A stretch of 64,000 bases of DNA from Haloimpatiens lingqiaonensis. Lineage in GTDB: Bacteria; Bacillota; Clostridia; Clostridiales; Clostridiaceae. Numbering within the stretch: the stretch's first letter is position 1; each line of letters begins with the position of its first letter. The notes under the pieces are model-generated. The model saw only the letters and a list, made by a program, of their open reading frames with translations, searched no databases and was not told the origin of the DNA. This document shows positions 35,576 to 43,706 of the stretch, one piece after another. The position numbers and the translations under genes were made by a program. The DNA lies in the NCBI RefSeq assembly GCF_044502415.1, contig NZ_CP172402.1; one strand, given 5' to 3'.

Positions 35576-36871
35576 TTACGAATTGGTCCGATGTAGTGCA
35601 ACTATGGTTTCCACATGTGGCGTCATAGCAAACATGTCCACCGGCCATGCCTCCTTGGCTATATAGCCCTTCTTATTCATATACTTAAGGTCTCTTGCTA
35701 AGGTTTCTGGGTTACAGGAGATGTACACCACCCTTTTGGGACCCATCTTCACTATAGAATCCATAAATTTTTCGGTGCTACCACTTCTTGGAGGATCCAT
35801 AATAACTACATCTGCACTTTCACCTCTACATGCCATGTCTTCCATAAATTCTCCAGCATCACCTGCATAGAATGTGACATTATTAATTTTATTTCTCTTT
35901 GCATTAAAAATAGCATCCCTTACAGCATCGCCATTTAATTCAACTCCAATAACCTTCTTTGCATGTTTACTTGCTATAAGTCCAATTGTACCAATGCCAC
36001 AATAGGCATCAATAACCTTTTCCTTTCCTGTAAGCTCTGCAAGCTCAATGGCTTTTTCATAAAGAACTTGAGTTTGGATAGGGTTAACTTGATAAAAAGA
36101 ACGTGACGAAATCCTAAAAGTACACCCTAAAAGCACATCTTCAATATAGCCTTTACCATATATGACCTGCTCCCTATCTCCAAGAACCATACTGGTGCTT
36201 TTATTATTTATATTTAGTACAATAGTGGTTATCTCTGGATGCAATTTACGAAGCGCCTTTACAAAGTTATTTTTAGATGGAAATCTTGTGCATGCCACCA
36301 CTAAAACTACCATAATCTCGCCAGTTGAGAATCCTTTTCTTATTAGCACATGCCTTAAAAGTCCCTCTCTTTTATCCTCATCATAAGGATTTATTTTAAA
36401 GGACTTTAAAAGTCCACGAATAGAAACAATTATTTCATCTGCTTTTCTGTCTTCAATATAACATTTTTCCACAGGTATTACCTTGTGAGTTCCTGCCTTG
36501 TATATTCCAGAAATTATATTTCCACTTTTCTCTCTATGAAATACTGCATGAACCTTATTTCTATAATGATAAGGATTTTTCATTCCTATTACAGGATGTA
36601 CATATATATTTTTTCCTAACAATTTTTTAACTTCAATTTCTTTATCTTTTAACTGTTTTTCATAAGGTATATGCAAATTTTCGCATGCTCCACATTCCTT
36701 GTATTTAGGACATACTACTTGCTTATTCTCTTTTGAATTTAATTCTTTTACCTTAGTATTTTTTTTGCACATTGTTTTATTATTCTCTCTAGTGGTTTTA
36801 TTTTTCTCTCTAGTGGTTTTATTATTACCTCTATCAGCTTTATTTTTCTCTCTAGTGGTTTTATTTTTCAT
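35576..36871 (-). CDS. RlmD/RumA-type 23S rRNA uracil-C5 methyltransferase, 3' end rebuilt by the element
   Basis: 431 residues. An Fe-S-type cysteine cluster (CPKYKECGACENL) comes first; the SAM domain has VIDAYCGIGTIG, VIMDPPRSGS and the catalytic YISCNPETLARDL. The TRAM domain of the paralogue at 59345 is missing. The first 35 residues are a 7-residue tandem repeat (KTTREKN type). The last ten residues, TIVALHRTNS, lie beyond the insertion point and come from the element. Enzyme probably still functional. Confidence 0.88.
   Translation of the reverse strand: MKNKTTREKNKADRGNNKTTREKNKTTRENNKTMCKKNTKVKELNSKENKQVVCPKYKECGACENLHIPYEKQLKDKEIEVKKLLGKNIYVHPVIGMKNPYHYRNKVHAVFHREKSGNIISGIYKAGTHKVIPVEKCYIEDRKADEIIVSIRGLLKSFKINPYDEDKREGLLRHVLIRKGFSTGEIMVVLVVACTRFPSKNNFVKALRKLHPEITTIVLNINNKSTSMVLGDREQVIYGKGYIEDVLLGCTFRISSRSFYQVNPIQTQVLYEKAIELAELTGKEKVIDAYCGIGTIGLIASKHAKKVIGVELNGDAVRDAIFNAKRNKINNVTFYAGDAGEFMEDMACRGESADVVIMDPPRSGSTEKFMDSIVKMGPKRVVYISCNPETLARDLKYMNKKGYIAKEAWPVDMFAMTPHVETIVALHRTNS
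35601..35623. other. Right attachment site of the element (attR-like)
   Basis: Plus-strand ACTATGGTTTCCACATGTGG followed by CGT; 19 of 23 positions match 22-44. It encodes TPHVETIV of the methyltransferase. Sequence to its left belongs to the element, sequence to its right to the resident gene. Confidence 0.6.
36779..36862 (-). repeat. 21-bp tandem repeat in the start of the methyltransferase gene
   Basis: Four 21-bp units encode KTTREKN, KADRGNN, KTTREKN and KTTRENN, with a fifth, decayed KTMCKKN. Units 1, 3 and 4 are nearly identical at DNA level. Multiples of 21 keep the reading frame, so copy number can vary by slippage without breaking the gene. Confidence 0.85.
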
Positions 36872-37210
36872 ACAAGATATCTCCTATTTTTGTAAATACA
36901 TTTTTATTTACACTTATTTTAAGTCTGGATACTTCTTAAATTTTATCAATTTCTATCTTCTTGTGCAAGAAAAAACCTTTTGCCAAAAGGCCAAATCACC
37001 TTTAACAGGATAACCTTCTTTATAATATACTATAACGTAAATTAGAAAGAGGAGTTTCCTTGTTTATATAATCACATCACAGTATTACCCATTAAGTAAC
37101 TATGTTTTTCTCACGTACAAAATAAAAGATTTATTTCTTAACCCTAAGTTTATTCCTTAATAGGATGGTATAATATTCTTAGTATTATTCTTAGTATTAT
37201 TTAATATATT
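36872..37210. other. AT-rich intergenic region upstream of the methyltransferase gene
   Basis: About 340 bp with no convincing gene. Contains a 15-bp palindrome CCTTTTGCCAAAAGG (36976-36990) and TATAAT-like boxes near 37020. Two direct copies of TTCTTAGTATTA lie near 37175-37200. Confidence 0.4.
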
Positions 37211-37346
37211 GATTAACCCACAATAAGGTACAATGTGGTGGAATTATGAAATTTCTCCTCCATGACTTGCATAAAAGCTCGGAACAATAAATTTAATTTG
37301 AGAAATTTCATAATTCAAGTAATATAATGCTTTTTGTGGGTTAATC
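37211..37346. repeat. Palindromic MITE-like element, short form (136 bp)
   Basis: Terminal inverted repeats GATTAACCCACAATAAG / GATTAACCCACAAAAAG and an inner pair GAATTATGAAATTTCTC. A 7-bp duplication ATATATT flanks it (37204-37210 and 37347-37353). It matches one arm of the 311-bp copy at 38196-38506 and lacks that copy's centre, so it is an internally deleted form. Confidence 0.85.
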
Positions 37347-37396
37347 ATATATTAAAATAATGCTATGAAAAAATAATCCATAATGAGGTGAAAACA

Positions 37397-38134
37397 ATGA
37401 AAGGCCATATACACAATTTAACCATCTCTGATTATGAGTGTTCATTATATCTTCCCTCAGAATACTACACAAGCCATAAAAATTATCCTGTTGTATATAT
37501 AAATGGAGATTCTATAGAACAAGATTTTATGGAAGATATAGAACCCCACTTTGGTGCGGACTATGGCGAATTTATACTTTTAGGCATTCAGTCAAAAAAC
37601 TGGAATGAGGATTTTACCCCATGGCCTGCTAAGTCTCTAACAAAAAAGGGCGAGTCTTTTGAAGGAGGTGCCCTAGATTATCTTAATGTTCTTACAAATA
37701 CTATTAAGCCATTTATGGATGAGCACTATAAAACAAAACCTGAACCTTCAAATACTGCACTTATTGGATATTCTTTAGGAGCACTTGTTTCATTATACGC
37801 TCTTTATAACTTTGGAGCCTTTGGTAAAATAGGAAGCCTCTCTGGTTCATTGTGGTATGATGATTGGGTAGAATTTATGAATTCTCATATACCTGTAAAT
37901 GTCTCTGCAAAGGTATATATGTCTCTTGGTAGAGGTGAGGAGAAAAGCCGCAATAAACGTATAGCTAAAGTAGGAAGTTGTACACGCGAAGCATTTAATA
38001 TATTAGAAAAGCAACTTTCATTTAAAGGGAATATTATACTTGACTGGAATGAGGGTGGGCATTTTACAAAAATACCCTATAGATTTAAAAAAGCATTATT
38101 ATGGCTTATGAAAGACATTCATAAATTTATGTAA
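37397..38134 (+). CDS. Esterase-family alpha/beta hydrolase
   Basis: About 245 residues. The nucleophile elbow is GYSLGALVS, followed by LSGSLWYDDW; the likely His is in EGGHFT near the end. The fold is that of enterochelin-esterase/COG2819-type hydrolases. There is no signal peptide, so it is cytoplasmic. I place the start at ATG 37397 because GAGGTG lies 6 nt upstream; a GTG at 37388 is part of that binding site. It stands alone between the two palindromic elements. Confidence 0.85.
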   Translation: MKGHIHNLTISDYECSLYLPSEYYTSHKNYPVVYINGDSIEQDFMEDIEPHFGADYGEFILLGIQSKNWNEDFTPWPAKSLTKKGESFEGGALDYLNVLTNTIKPFMDEHYKTKPEPSNTALIGYSLGALVSLYALYNFGAFGKIGSLSGSLWYDDWVEFMNSHIPVNVSAKVYMSLGRGEEKSRNKRIAKVGSCTREAFNILEKQLSFKGNIILDWNEGGHFTKIPYRFKKALLWLMKDIHKFM

Positions 38135-38195
38135 ATTAAATTTATGCATTCTTCCATATAAATCATGTAAATATTTTATATCTAATTTATCTAAG

Positions 38196-38506
38196 GATTA
38201 ACCCACAATAAGTATTACATTGCTTGAATTATGAAATTTCTCTGGAATGAGTTGCATAAGAAGCGAAGAAACTATTTAAATTTAATTTTAGAAATTCTTC
38301 TTTTAGACAGATAAAATTATCGTAAGCCTGGCAAGGACGCCAGGCTAGCGAACCTGAGGCAGGACGCTGAATGTGAGCGTTAGATAATTTTATATGGCTA
38401 AAAGATTAGAATTTCTTAAATTAAATTTATTGTTCCAAGCTCTTATGCAAGTCATGGAGGAGAAATTTCATAATTCCATTACATTCTACCTTATTGTGGG
38501 TTAATC
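38196..38506. repeat. Palindromic MITE-like element, full form (311 bp) with cloverleaf centre
   Basis: The terminal repeats are as in the 136-bp copy and the flanking 7-bp duplication is ATCTAAG (38189-38195, 38507-38513). Nearly the whole length is one inverted repeat. The centre, closed by ATAAAATTATC / GATAATTTTAT, holds three small hairpins: AGCCTGGC/GCCAGGCT, CCTG/CAGG and ACGCT/AGCGT. No protein is encoded. It lies between the esterase gene and a convergent membrane-protein gene. Confidence 0.85.
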
Positions 38507-38508
38507 AT

Positions 38509-39036
38509 CTAAGTATATATTTTTAAGAAATACTCCGTAACATGATTAACAATCAAATAAAATATTCCTAAATATGCCCATGAAATGACAGTAGTTTTAG
38601 CACACAAGGCTATTTTATTTTTTCTTTCTTTATTACCTTTTGCTGCTATAGATAAACACTTTACAGCTCCACCTATACCGATAATAGCAAGTATCAAACT
38701 TTCAATAAATACTATTGGTATAATAAGACATGCTGCTGCAAATAACCAAGCCCACCATTCAATCTTAGATTTTTCTTCCCTCAGTATATTTAGTGCACCA
38801 TATTCGTTTACTGTAAGATTGTATTCGTATGCTAGTTTATTTGGAACTATATCCAAATTACATTGCTTATCTTCCACATTAAAAGATAACTTCACTTCAT
38901 CTCCTAATAAAGCTCTCTTTTTCATAATAAATTTATCATCACAATACAGTGAACTCTTTCCACTAAAAGCATTATGTTTTAGCTTAATTATATGCTTTGT
39001 ATCCTCATTATTAAGTTCCCAACATACTATCTTCAT
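38509..39036 (-). CDS. Membrane protein of unknown function (175 residues)
   Basis: The soluble N-terminal half (about 90 residues, beta-rich, LKHNAFSGKSSLYCDDKFIMKK) is followed by three hydrophobic helices (WWAWLFAAACLIIPIVFIESLILAIIGIG and WAYLGIFYLIVNHV). No family recognised. It is 20 bp downstream of the LtaS-like gene in the same direction, so may be co-transcribed. The 7-bp duplication of the palindromic element falls within its last codons and stop, so the insertion may have trimmed its C-terminus. Confidence 0.65.
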   Translation of the reverse strand: MKIVCWELNNEDTKHIIKLKHNAFSGKSSLYCDDKFIMKKRALLGDEVKLSFNVEDKQCNLDIVPNKLAYEYNLTVNEYGALNILREEKSKIEWWAWLFAAACLIIPIVFIESLILAIIGIGGAVKCLSIAAKGNKERKNKIALCAKTTVISWAYLGIFYLIVNHVTEYFLKIYT

Positions 39037-39056
39037 GGCGATTCTCCTTATTAAAA

Positions 39057-40931
39057 TTATTTTTTATCAAAATAATTGCTCCTTATTAACTTATCTCCTA
39101 AATCTATTGTTTTAAGTGTATGCTCCTCTTCTTCTTTAGTGCCTTTTCCAATAAATTTACGAGTAGCTAAAAATGTATAATTCCTATTAGTCTTAACTAA
39201 AATACGCCCCATAGCTGTATGACTAAACTCTTTTTCCTCTATTCCCATTAAATAAGCTACGGTTGGCATAATATCCAGCTGACCGCCATTTATATTTATT
39301 ACTTGTCCCTTGGAACCCTTACTGTATATGATAAGAGGAACTTTCATATTTTTTTCTGCCCACCATAACTCTGAAGGCTTTATTTTTGAAATTTCATCTT
39401 GATAAAATTTATGCACACCAGTATGATCTCCAGTAATAACTACCACGGTGTTATCTAAACCAATCTCTTTATCTATATTTTCTAAAAATAATCCAATATG
39501 TTTATCTGTATAATGGAAGGCTTGAAAGCTTGCACCTAATTTAGTTCCCTCAAACCTTTTTTCTAAATTCAATTCCTTCAGGTTACTCGGTAACTCAAAA
39601 GGACAATGACTTGTTAATGTAACCATAAAGGTATAAAAAGGCTTCTTTTGCTTTGATATCATTGGCACAACTTGTTTTAAATAAGTGCCATCACTAATTC
39701 CCAGACCTATAAACTCATCTCCCTTAAAAGAAGCTTCATCAATACACTTATTAAACCCTATGGAATATAATGCTTGCATCCAATTCCAATAAGCTCCCTT
39801 ATCTGGGTGTATTGCTAAAGTTGAGTAACCCCTGTTTTCTAATAAATTTGGTAAAGAATTATATTTATTCCCCGGATAACGGAAAAAAGTACTTCCACTT
39901 CTTACAGGTGAAACAGATGTATTAATCATTAAATCGCAATCGGAACTTGTCCCATTCCAAACCTGCTCATGAACATTAGGAAAATACATACTCTCCTTTA
40001 AAAGTTTATTTATATTAGGAGTAATCTCTTGTCCATTTATTTTCTTTCCTATCATAAAAGTTTCTAAAGATTCTACTTGCAGAACAATTAAATTTTTTCC
40101 CTTGAATATCCCCTTATACTTATTATCTGGTAAGTTTTCTTGTTTTTCATCATACCACTGTTTAATTTCTTTCTTTTCACTTTCTGATAAAACATATTGC
40201 TTACACTCATCAAAGTAAACGAAAATGTCATTAATATGATATCCTATGGGACCAAGATTTGATAAAGTTTGATTAGGAGACCAACTTCCCTTCCAAATTC
40301 TTTGATTTTCAAATCCCCTTCCGTAAACATCTACTTTATAGTGGTCATAAACCACATAACCAATAGAAATTACAAGAACAAAAATAAATAAAAGTACATT
40401 TCTTTCTACACCCTTATATAAATTTTTATTTCGTATTGCTAAAAATATAAAAAATACTATGTCTATTATAAAAACTAAATCGATGGTGTGAAACATGGAT
40501 AAAACAGAACTGCCTAAGTTATCTAAATTAGTAAACTGCTTTAATAAATGTGGTGATAAATAAGATGAGTATCCCCTATAATACCATATGTCAGCTATAA
40601 ATAGTATTGTAATAATAATATCTAAAACTATTAAACTCCAAATATGCCCCCTACCCTTGAATAGAAAGGATATGGATAAAAACATAGCAATAAAGGCCCC
40701 TTGTAAAATTATAGGTGGAACACTCATAAATGCATGTATAATATCAATTTTAGAGGCATTTACACTTGGTACAATACATATAAAAAATAATCCTTTAAGC
40801 ATTAATGCTATAAGAACATATTGAAAAAAAATGTCTCCTTTCAGTTGCTTCATGCTATTTTGTAAATAAACCCTTAAACTTTTCTTTACAGAATAATTTA
40901 AGTTTGTTTGCATATCATTCACATGTCTCAC
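39057..40931 (-). CDS. LtaS-type lipoteichoic acid synthase family sulfatase
   Basis: 624 residues: five N-terminal membrane helices, then an extracellular sulfatase-fold domain. The catalytic Thr lies in WNGTSSDCDLMINTS; metal-binding segments include VVVITGDHTGVHKFY and the DLMINTSVSP region. LtaS enzymes polymerise glycerol phosphate from phosphatidylglycerol onto a glycolipid anchor. This links it in theme to the glycolipid synthases of the mobile cargo. In clostridia several paralogues exist, so the exact polymer is uncertain. Confidence 0.88.
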   Translation of the reverse strand: MRHVNDMQTNLNYSVKKSLRVYLQNSMKQLKGDIFFQYVLIALMLKGLFFICIVPSVNASKIDIIHAFMSVPPIILQGAFIAMFLSISFLFKGRGHIWSLIVLDIIITILFIADIWYYRGYSSYLSPHLLKQFTNLDNLGSSVLSMFHTIDLVFIIDIVFFIFLAIRNKNLYKGVERNVLLFIFVLVISIGYVVYDHYKVDVYGRGFENQRIWKGSWSPNQTLSNLGPIGYHINDIFVYFDECKQYVLSESEKKEIKQWYDEKQENLPDNKYKGIFKGKNLIVLQVESLETFMIGKKINGQEITPNINKLLKESMYFPNVHEQVWNGTSSDCDLMINTSVSPVRSGSTFFRYPGNKYNSLPNLLENRGYSTLAIHPDKGAYWNWMQALYSIGFNKCIDEASFKGDEFIGLGISDGTYLKQVVPMISKQKKPFYTFMVTLTSHCPFELPSNLKELNLEKRFEGTKLGASFQAFHYTDKHIGLFLENIDKEIGLDNTVVVITGDHTGVHKFYQDEISKIKPSELWWAEKNMKVPLIIYSKGSKGQVININGGQLDIMPTVAYLMGIEEKEFSHTAMGRILVKTNRNYTFLATRKFIGKGTKEEEEHTLKTIDLGDKLIRSNYFDKK

Positions 40932-40972
40932 TCCTAACTAACTATTCATAAGTCCTCTCTTCATATGCATGC

Positions 40973-41347
40973 CTAATCCCCTATTTTTCTATTTCTTCCA
41001 TGCCTATGTCTACCGCAAATACATCTTTCACAATTTTCTCTATCTCCAAAGTCACTACAAAGCTTATAGTCACCACCTTCTATTTTCAGTATCTTACCAT
41101 TTACCAAGCTATCTGCTATTTTCCTACGAGCATCATCATATATTCTTTGTACCGTAGAACGTGCAACTCCCATTATCTCTGCACATTGTTCTTGATTTAA
41201 TCCTTCTAAATCCATAAGTCTTATAGTTTCATATTCCTCTACCGTCATTATCATTAATTCACTTGCGCTTTTAGCCACATTAATAGGTCCAAATTCATCT
41301 ACTTCTGGTAATGCACAAACTCTCCTCCATTTTCTAGGTCTTGCCAT
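40973..41347 (-). CDS. DUF134 DNA-binding protein
   Basis: 124 residues starting MARPRKWRRVCALPEVDEFGP with a sigma-4-type HTH (EEYETIRLMDLEGLNQEQCAEIMGVARSTVQRIYDDAR) and a C-terminal CERCICGRHRHGR tail likely to bind metal. DUF134 genes commonly sit beside Mrp and NifX/NifB-type or DUF5320 genes. It may bind the GGCAT-N2-GCC type palindromes of the neighbouring promoters. Confidence 0.88.
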   Translation of the reverse strand: MARPRKWRRVCALPEVDEFGPINVAKSASELMIMTVEEYETIRLMDLEGLNQEQCAEIMGVARSTVQRIYDDARRKIADSLVNGKILKIEGGDYKLCSDFGDRENCERCICGRHRHGRNRKIGD

Positions 41348-41384
41348 TGCTTACTACACCTCCGCAACATACATTGGTCATATA

Positions 41385-41412
41385 AATAAAGGGTGGAAAT
41401 CCACCCCTTATT
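41385..41412. terminator. Terminator after the DUF5320 gene
   Basis: GGGTGG (41391-41396) pairs with CCACCC (41401-41406) and the flanking AATAA/TTATT extend the stem. A T-rich tract follows on the minus strand. The stem touches the stop codon of the DUF5320 gene. Confidence 0.75.
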
Positions 41413-41690
41413 TATTTATCATCTTGAAAAGTATTTAATTCACTCTCAATTACATTAAGTCTGTTTTCAAGAATGACCTTTTGTTCTTTGAGTAAATCCT
41501 TTTGATTTTCAGAATTCATTGCATTGTTAAAGCCATTTCTTCTCAAGCCTCTTCTGCAACCTAAACCTAATCCTAATCCTAAACCTACTCCTCCAATTGC
41601 ACCAAGAACTTTAGCTGTACTACATAAGCCCATACCTCTTCCTGTCATTGAGCCCATTCCCATTGGACCTGTACCATCTCTTCTTGGCAT
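41412..41690 (-). CDS. DUF5320 protein (Gly/Met-rich N-terminus, coiled-coil C-terminus)
   Basis: 92 residues. MPRRDGTGPMGMGSMTGRGM and LGAIGGVGLGLGLGLGCRRG are the DUF5320 signature; the C-terminal third is a coiled coil (KEQKVILENRLNVIESELNTF). The function is unknown; these genes accompany Mrp, DUF134 and iron-molybdenum-cofactor-like proteins. A consensus promoter with two palindromes lies just upstream. Confidence 0.9.
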   Translation of the reverse strand: MPRRDGTGPMGMGSMTGRGMGLCSTAKVLGAIGGVGLGLGLGLGCRRGLRRNGFNNAMNSENQKDLLKEQKVILENRLNVIESELNTFQDDK

Positions 41691-41719
41691 AAACTCATCT
41701 CCTTTTTAATTTTAGTTTT

Positions 41720-41768
41720 GGGCATTTGCCCTTTACAACCATTATACTCGTTTTTGGGCATATGTCAA
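41720..41768 (-). promoter_or_regulatory. Promoter and paired operators of the DUF5320 gene
   Basis: TTGACA (41768-41763), 16-bp spacer, TATAAT (41746-41741). A palindrome GGGCATATGTC (41756-41766) covers the -35 and a second, GGGCATTTGCCC (41720-41731), lies about 10 bp past the -10. The layout is the same as at the mrp promoter. Confidence 0.75.
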
Positions 41769-41850
41769 TAATTATTTATACTAATAGTTATTATAAAACC
41801 ATTGGAAGAATATAGCGCACCCATAGAATTATCTTAGGCATCCTATTCTA

Positions 41851-42291
41851 TTAATCTGTGTTTTTACACCATTTTTTACAAATCTCTGCCTTTTTACTAC
41901 ACATAATTTTATCTGAACCACAAACAGGACAGTTATATTTATCCTGTTCATAGTTCATTTCATATAAATTTCCGCAGTTAAAGCATTTAAATTTACAAAA
42001 TGTGGCTCTGTAATTTCCACCATTTATCCTTATAGCATTCCCTTCAGTTAAAGCAATAGCTATCTTTTTTCTTGCACTATCTATGATATTTTGAAAGGTT
42101 TGTCTTGATACCTGCATTCTTTCAGCACACTCTTCTTGATTTAACCCCTCAATATCCTTAAGCCTCATTGCTTCAAGTTCTTCTACTTTTAATACTATTT
42201 CTTCAATATCGCATTTAGGCTTACCCCATGGAACAAAATAAGTATCCTTAGGAAAAAATTCTACTCTTCTAAATTTTGTTGGTCTAGGCAC
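41851..42291 (-). CDS. DUF134 DNA-binding protein with C-terminal zinc ribbon
   Basis: About 146 residues from a GTG (42291, VPRPTKFRRVEF), which follows CAAGGAGG at proper spacing. The HTH (EELEAMRLKDIEGLNQEECAERMQVSRQTFQNIIDSAR) is as in the neighbour at 40973. A rubredoxin-like ribbon follows: CFNCGNLY...CPVCGSDKIMC. Two DUF134 paralogues in one cluster suggest divided or joint control of the shared palindromes. It overlaps the 3' end of the Fur-family gene. Confidence 0.87.
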   Translation of the reverse strand: MPRPTKFRRVEFFPKDTYFVPWGKPKCDIEEIVLKVEELEAMRLKDIEGLNQEECAERMQVSRQTFQNIIDSARKKIAIALTEGNAIRINGGNYRATFCKFKCFNCGNLYEMNYEQDKYNCPVCGSDKIMCSKKAEICKKWCKNTD

Positions 42292-42734
42292 TTTGATTCC
42301 TCCTTGCATTTACTACATAATCCTACAAACATAATGTTTGAATCATATATTTCCAAATTATTTTCTTCTTCAACTTTTTTATTTAACTTTACATATTCAA
42401 AATTTATACTTTGACTATCTATATCAATTATACTATTACATTTAAAACATTTAAAATGAATATGCAAGGGTTTTCCACTAAATATTTTCATTTCATAATA
42501 ACTTGTTCCATTAATATTTATTTCTTTTACTATTGCCAATTCCTTAAATACCTTTAAAGCTCTATAAACTGTAGCAAGTCCTATATGGTATTCTTTTATT
42601 TTCTCATATATCTCTTTTACATTTAAATGAGTTTTACTATCTAAAATGGTTTTTAACACTATTCTCTTACCTATAGTAAACTTATATCCATTTTTCTCTA
42701 AGAGCTTCTTAAAAGATATCAAATCATCTTTCAT
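42261..42734 (-). CDS. Fur-family metal-dependent regulator
   Basis: About 157 residues from MKDDLISFKKLL, which has GAAGGATG upstream; a longer start (42791) lacks a site. The winged helix (FTIGKRIVLKTILDS...IGLATVYRALKVF) and the metal-binding HIHFKCFKCNSIIDID plus CSKCKEES follow Fur/PerR order. Histidine and cysteine ligands are present, so it is probably a redox or metal sensor. It lies between mrp and the second DUF134 gene, all in one direction. Confidence 0.9.
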   Translation of the reverse strand: MKDDLISFKKLLEKNGYKFTIGKRIVLKTILDSKTHLNVKEIYEKIKEYHIGLATVYRALKVFKELAIVKEININGTSYYEMKIFSGKPLHIHFKCFKCNSIIDIDSQSINFEYVKLNKKVEEENNLEIYDSNIMFVGLCSKCKEESKCLDQQNLEE

Positions 42735-42783
42735 AAAATCATCCTTCGTTTTTGATAATTCATTAAATCTAGATACATTCATA

Positions 42784-42849
42784 TCATACAAATCTCATAT
42801 CAATTAGATTTTCAGTATCTTTTTCTATCACCAAAATTTTCATTTTCAT
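42784..42849 (-). CDS. Possible 21-residue orf coupled to mrp
   Basis: GGAGG within the last mrp codons is followed after 8 nt by an ATG opening MKMKILVIEKDTENLIDMRF and one more residue before TGA. The start resembles that of small NifX/MTH1175-type proteins often found here. It may be a decayed remnant of such a gene or a regulatory peptide. Confidence 0.3.
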   Translation of the reverse strand: MKMKILVIEKDTENLIDMRFV

Positions 42850-42851
42850 TA

Positions 42852-43682
42852 TTATTCCTCCAATTCCTTTATTATATTTGTCACTATAGGATTGAAAATC
42901 AATTCAAGACTTTCATTTGCATTTTCATAGGAATAATCACTTAAGTTGCTTATACTATTTAACATAGGGAGTTCTCCTAATAATTTTAAATTCATTCCTT
43001 CTAAGAACTTATCTATATTTTCTCCATTAAAAAGTTTTATTTTTTTACCACAATCAGGACAAGTTATATAACTCATATTTTCTATAACACCCAAAACATT
43101 AATATTCATTTTTTTTGCCATGTTTATTGCTTTTGAAACTATCATAGAAACAAGATCCTGTGGAACTGAAACCATCACTATACCACTTATTGGAATAGAT
43201 TGCATTACTGTTAAAGCAACATCACCTGTACCAGGTGGCATATCAATTACTAAATAGTCAAGATTTCCCCAAAGCACCTCTGTCCAAAACTGTTGAACTA
43301 CACCTGAAATCATTGGACCTCTCCAAATTACAGGATCGTCTTCATTTTCAGTAAGAAAATTTAATGACATAACCTTTATACCATCAAAAGTTTCAACAGG
43401 TACCATCATTCCTTCATTGTTTTCTACTCCCTTTCCTCTAAGTCCAAGAAGTCTTGGAACACTCGGTCCTGTTATATCAGCATCTAAAACTCCTACACTA
43501 TATCCAAGCTGTTTTAAATATTTGGCAATAAGTACAGATATTGATGACTTACCTACTCCCCCTTTTCCACTCATAACAGCAATAATTTTTTTGACATTGT
43601 TTAATGGATTATTTTTAACCATACAACTTTTTTTATCTTTTGAACATCCAGAATTTGATGGACATGTATTGCACTCTGCCAT
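42852..43682 (-). CDS. Mrp/NBP35-type Fe-S cluster carrier ATPase
   Basis: 276 residues. A Cys-rich N-terminus (CNTCPSNSGCSKDKKSC) is followed by deviant Walker A SGKGGVGKSS, switch segments (VLDADITGPSVPRLLG, LDYLVIDMPPGTGD) and the CPDCG metal site. Mrp proteins deliver Fe-S clusters to target enzymes. First gene of a set with the Fur and DUF134 regulators. The promoter with two palindromic operators lies at 43707-43760. Confidence 0.92.
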   Translation of the reverse strand: MAECNTCPSNSGCSKDKKSCMVKNNPLNNVKKIIAVMSGKGGVGKSSISVLIAKYLKQLGYSVGVLDADITGPSVPRLLGLRGKGVENNEGMMVPVETFDGIKVMSLNFLTENEDDPVIWRGPMISGVVQQFWTEVLWGNLDYLVIDMPPGTGDVALTVMQSIPISGIVMVSVPQDLVSMIVSKAINMAKKMNINVLGVIENMSYITCPDCGKKIKLFNGENIDKFLEGMNLKLLGELPMLNSISNLSDYSYENANESLELIFNPIVTNIIKELEE

Positions 43683-43706
43683 AAAATCATCTCCTAAAAT
43701 ATAATA

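Larger units (their letters stand above)
22..35623. mobile_element. Integrative mobilizable element inserted in the 3' end of an rlmD-type gene
   Basis: Seen: a large serine recombinase near the left end and relaxase, MobC, ParM, ParB at the right, between two 23-bp imperfect repeats (22-44 and 35601-35623, 19 of 23 identical). The right repeat lies in the codons for HVET near the end of an rlmD-type gene. The left repeat is followed, reading leftwards, by a displaced tail coding HVETVVLMSRVK. No VirB4, VirD4 or other mating-pair genes were found, so the element looks mobilizable rather than self-conjugative. Its base composition is less AT-rich than the resident genes at 36-64 kb. Exact crossover bases are not fixed by eye. 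Confidence 0.75.

Noticed and set aside
35445..35648. 67-codon minus-strand frame over the right attachment site
   Set aside because: It overlaps the methyltransferase end in another frame, without a binding site or domain; chance frame.
38330..38390. Cyclic-di-GMP (GEMM) riboswitch suspected from GGACGC motifs
   Set aside because: The conserved GEMM core and tetraloop receptor are absent, and the segment lies between two gene 3' ends.
38310..38395. tRNA suspected in the cloverleaf centre of the palindromic element
   Set aside because: No acceptor CCA context, T-loop or anticodon arm of proper size; stems are of the wrong lengths.
37021..38515. CRISPR-like array suspected from repeated GATTAACCC blocks
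   Set aside because: The repeats are inverted element ends with target duplications; there are no regular spacers and no cas genes.
38585..39115. 176-codon plus-strand frame
   Set aside because: Antisense to the 175-residue membrane protein and the LtaS-like gene end; no start signal.
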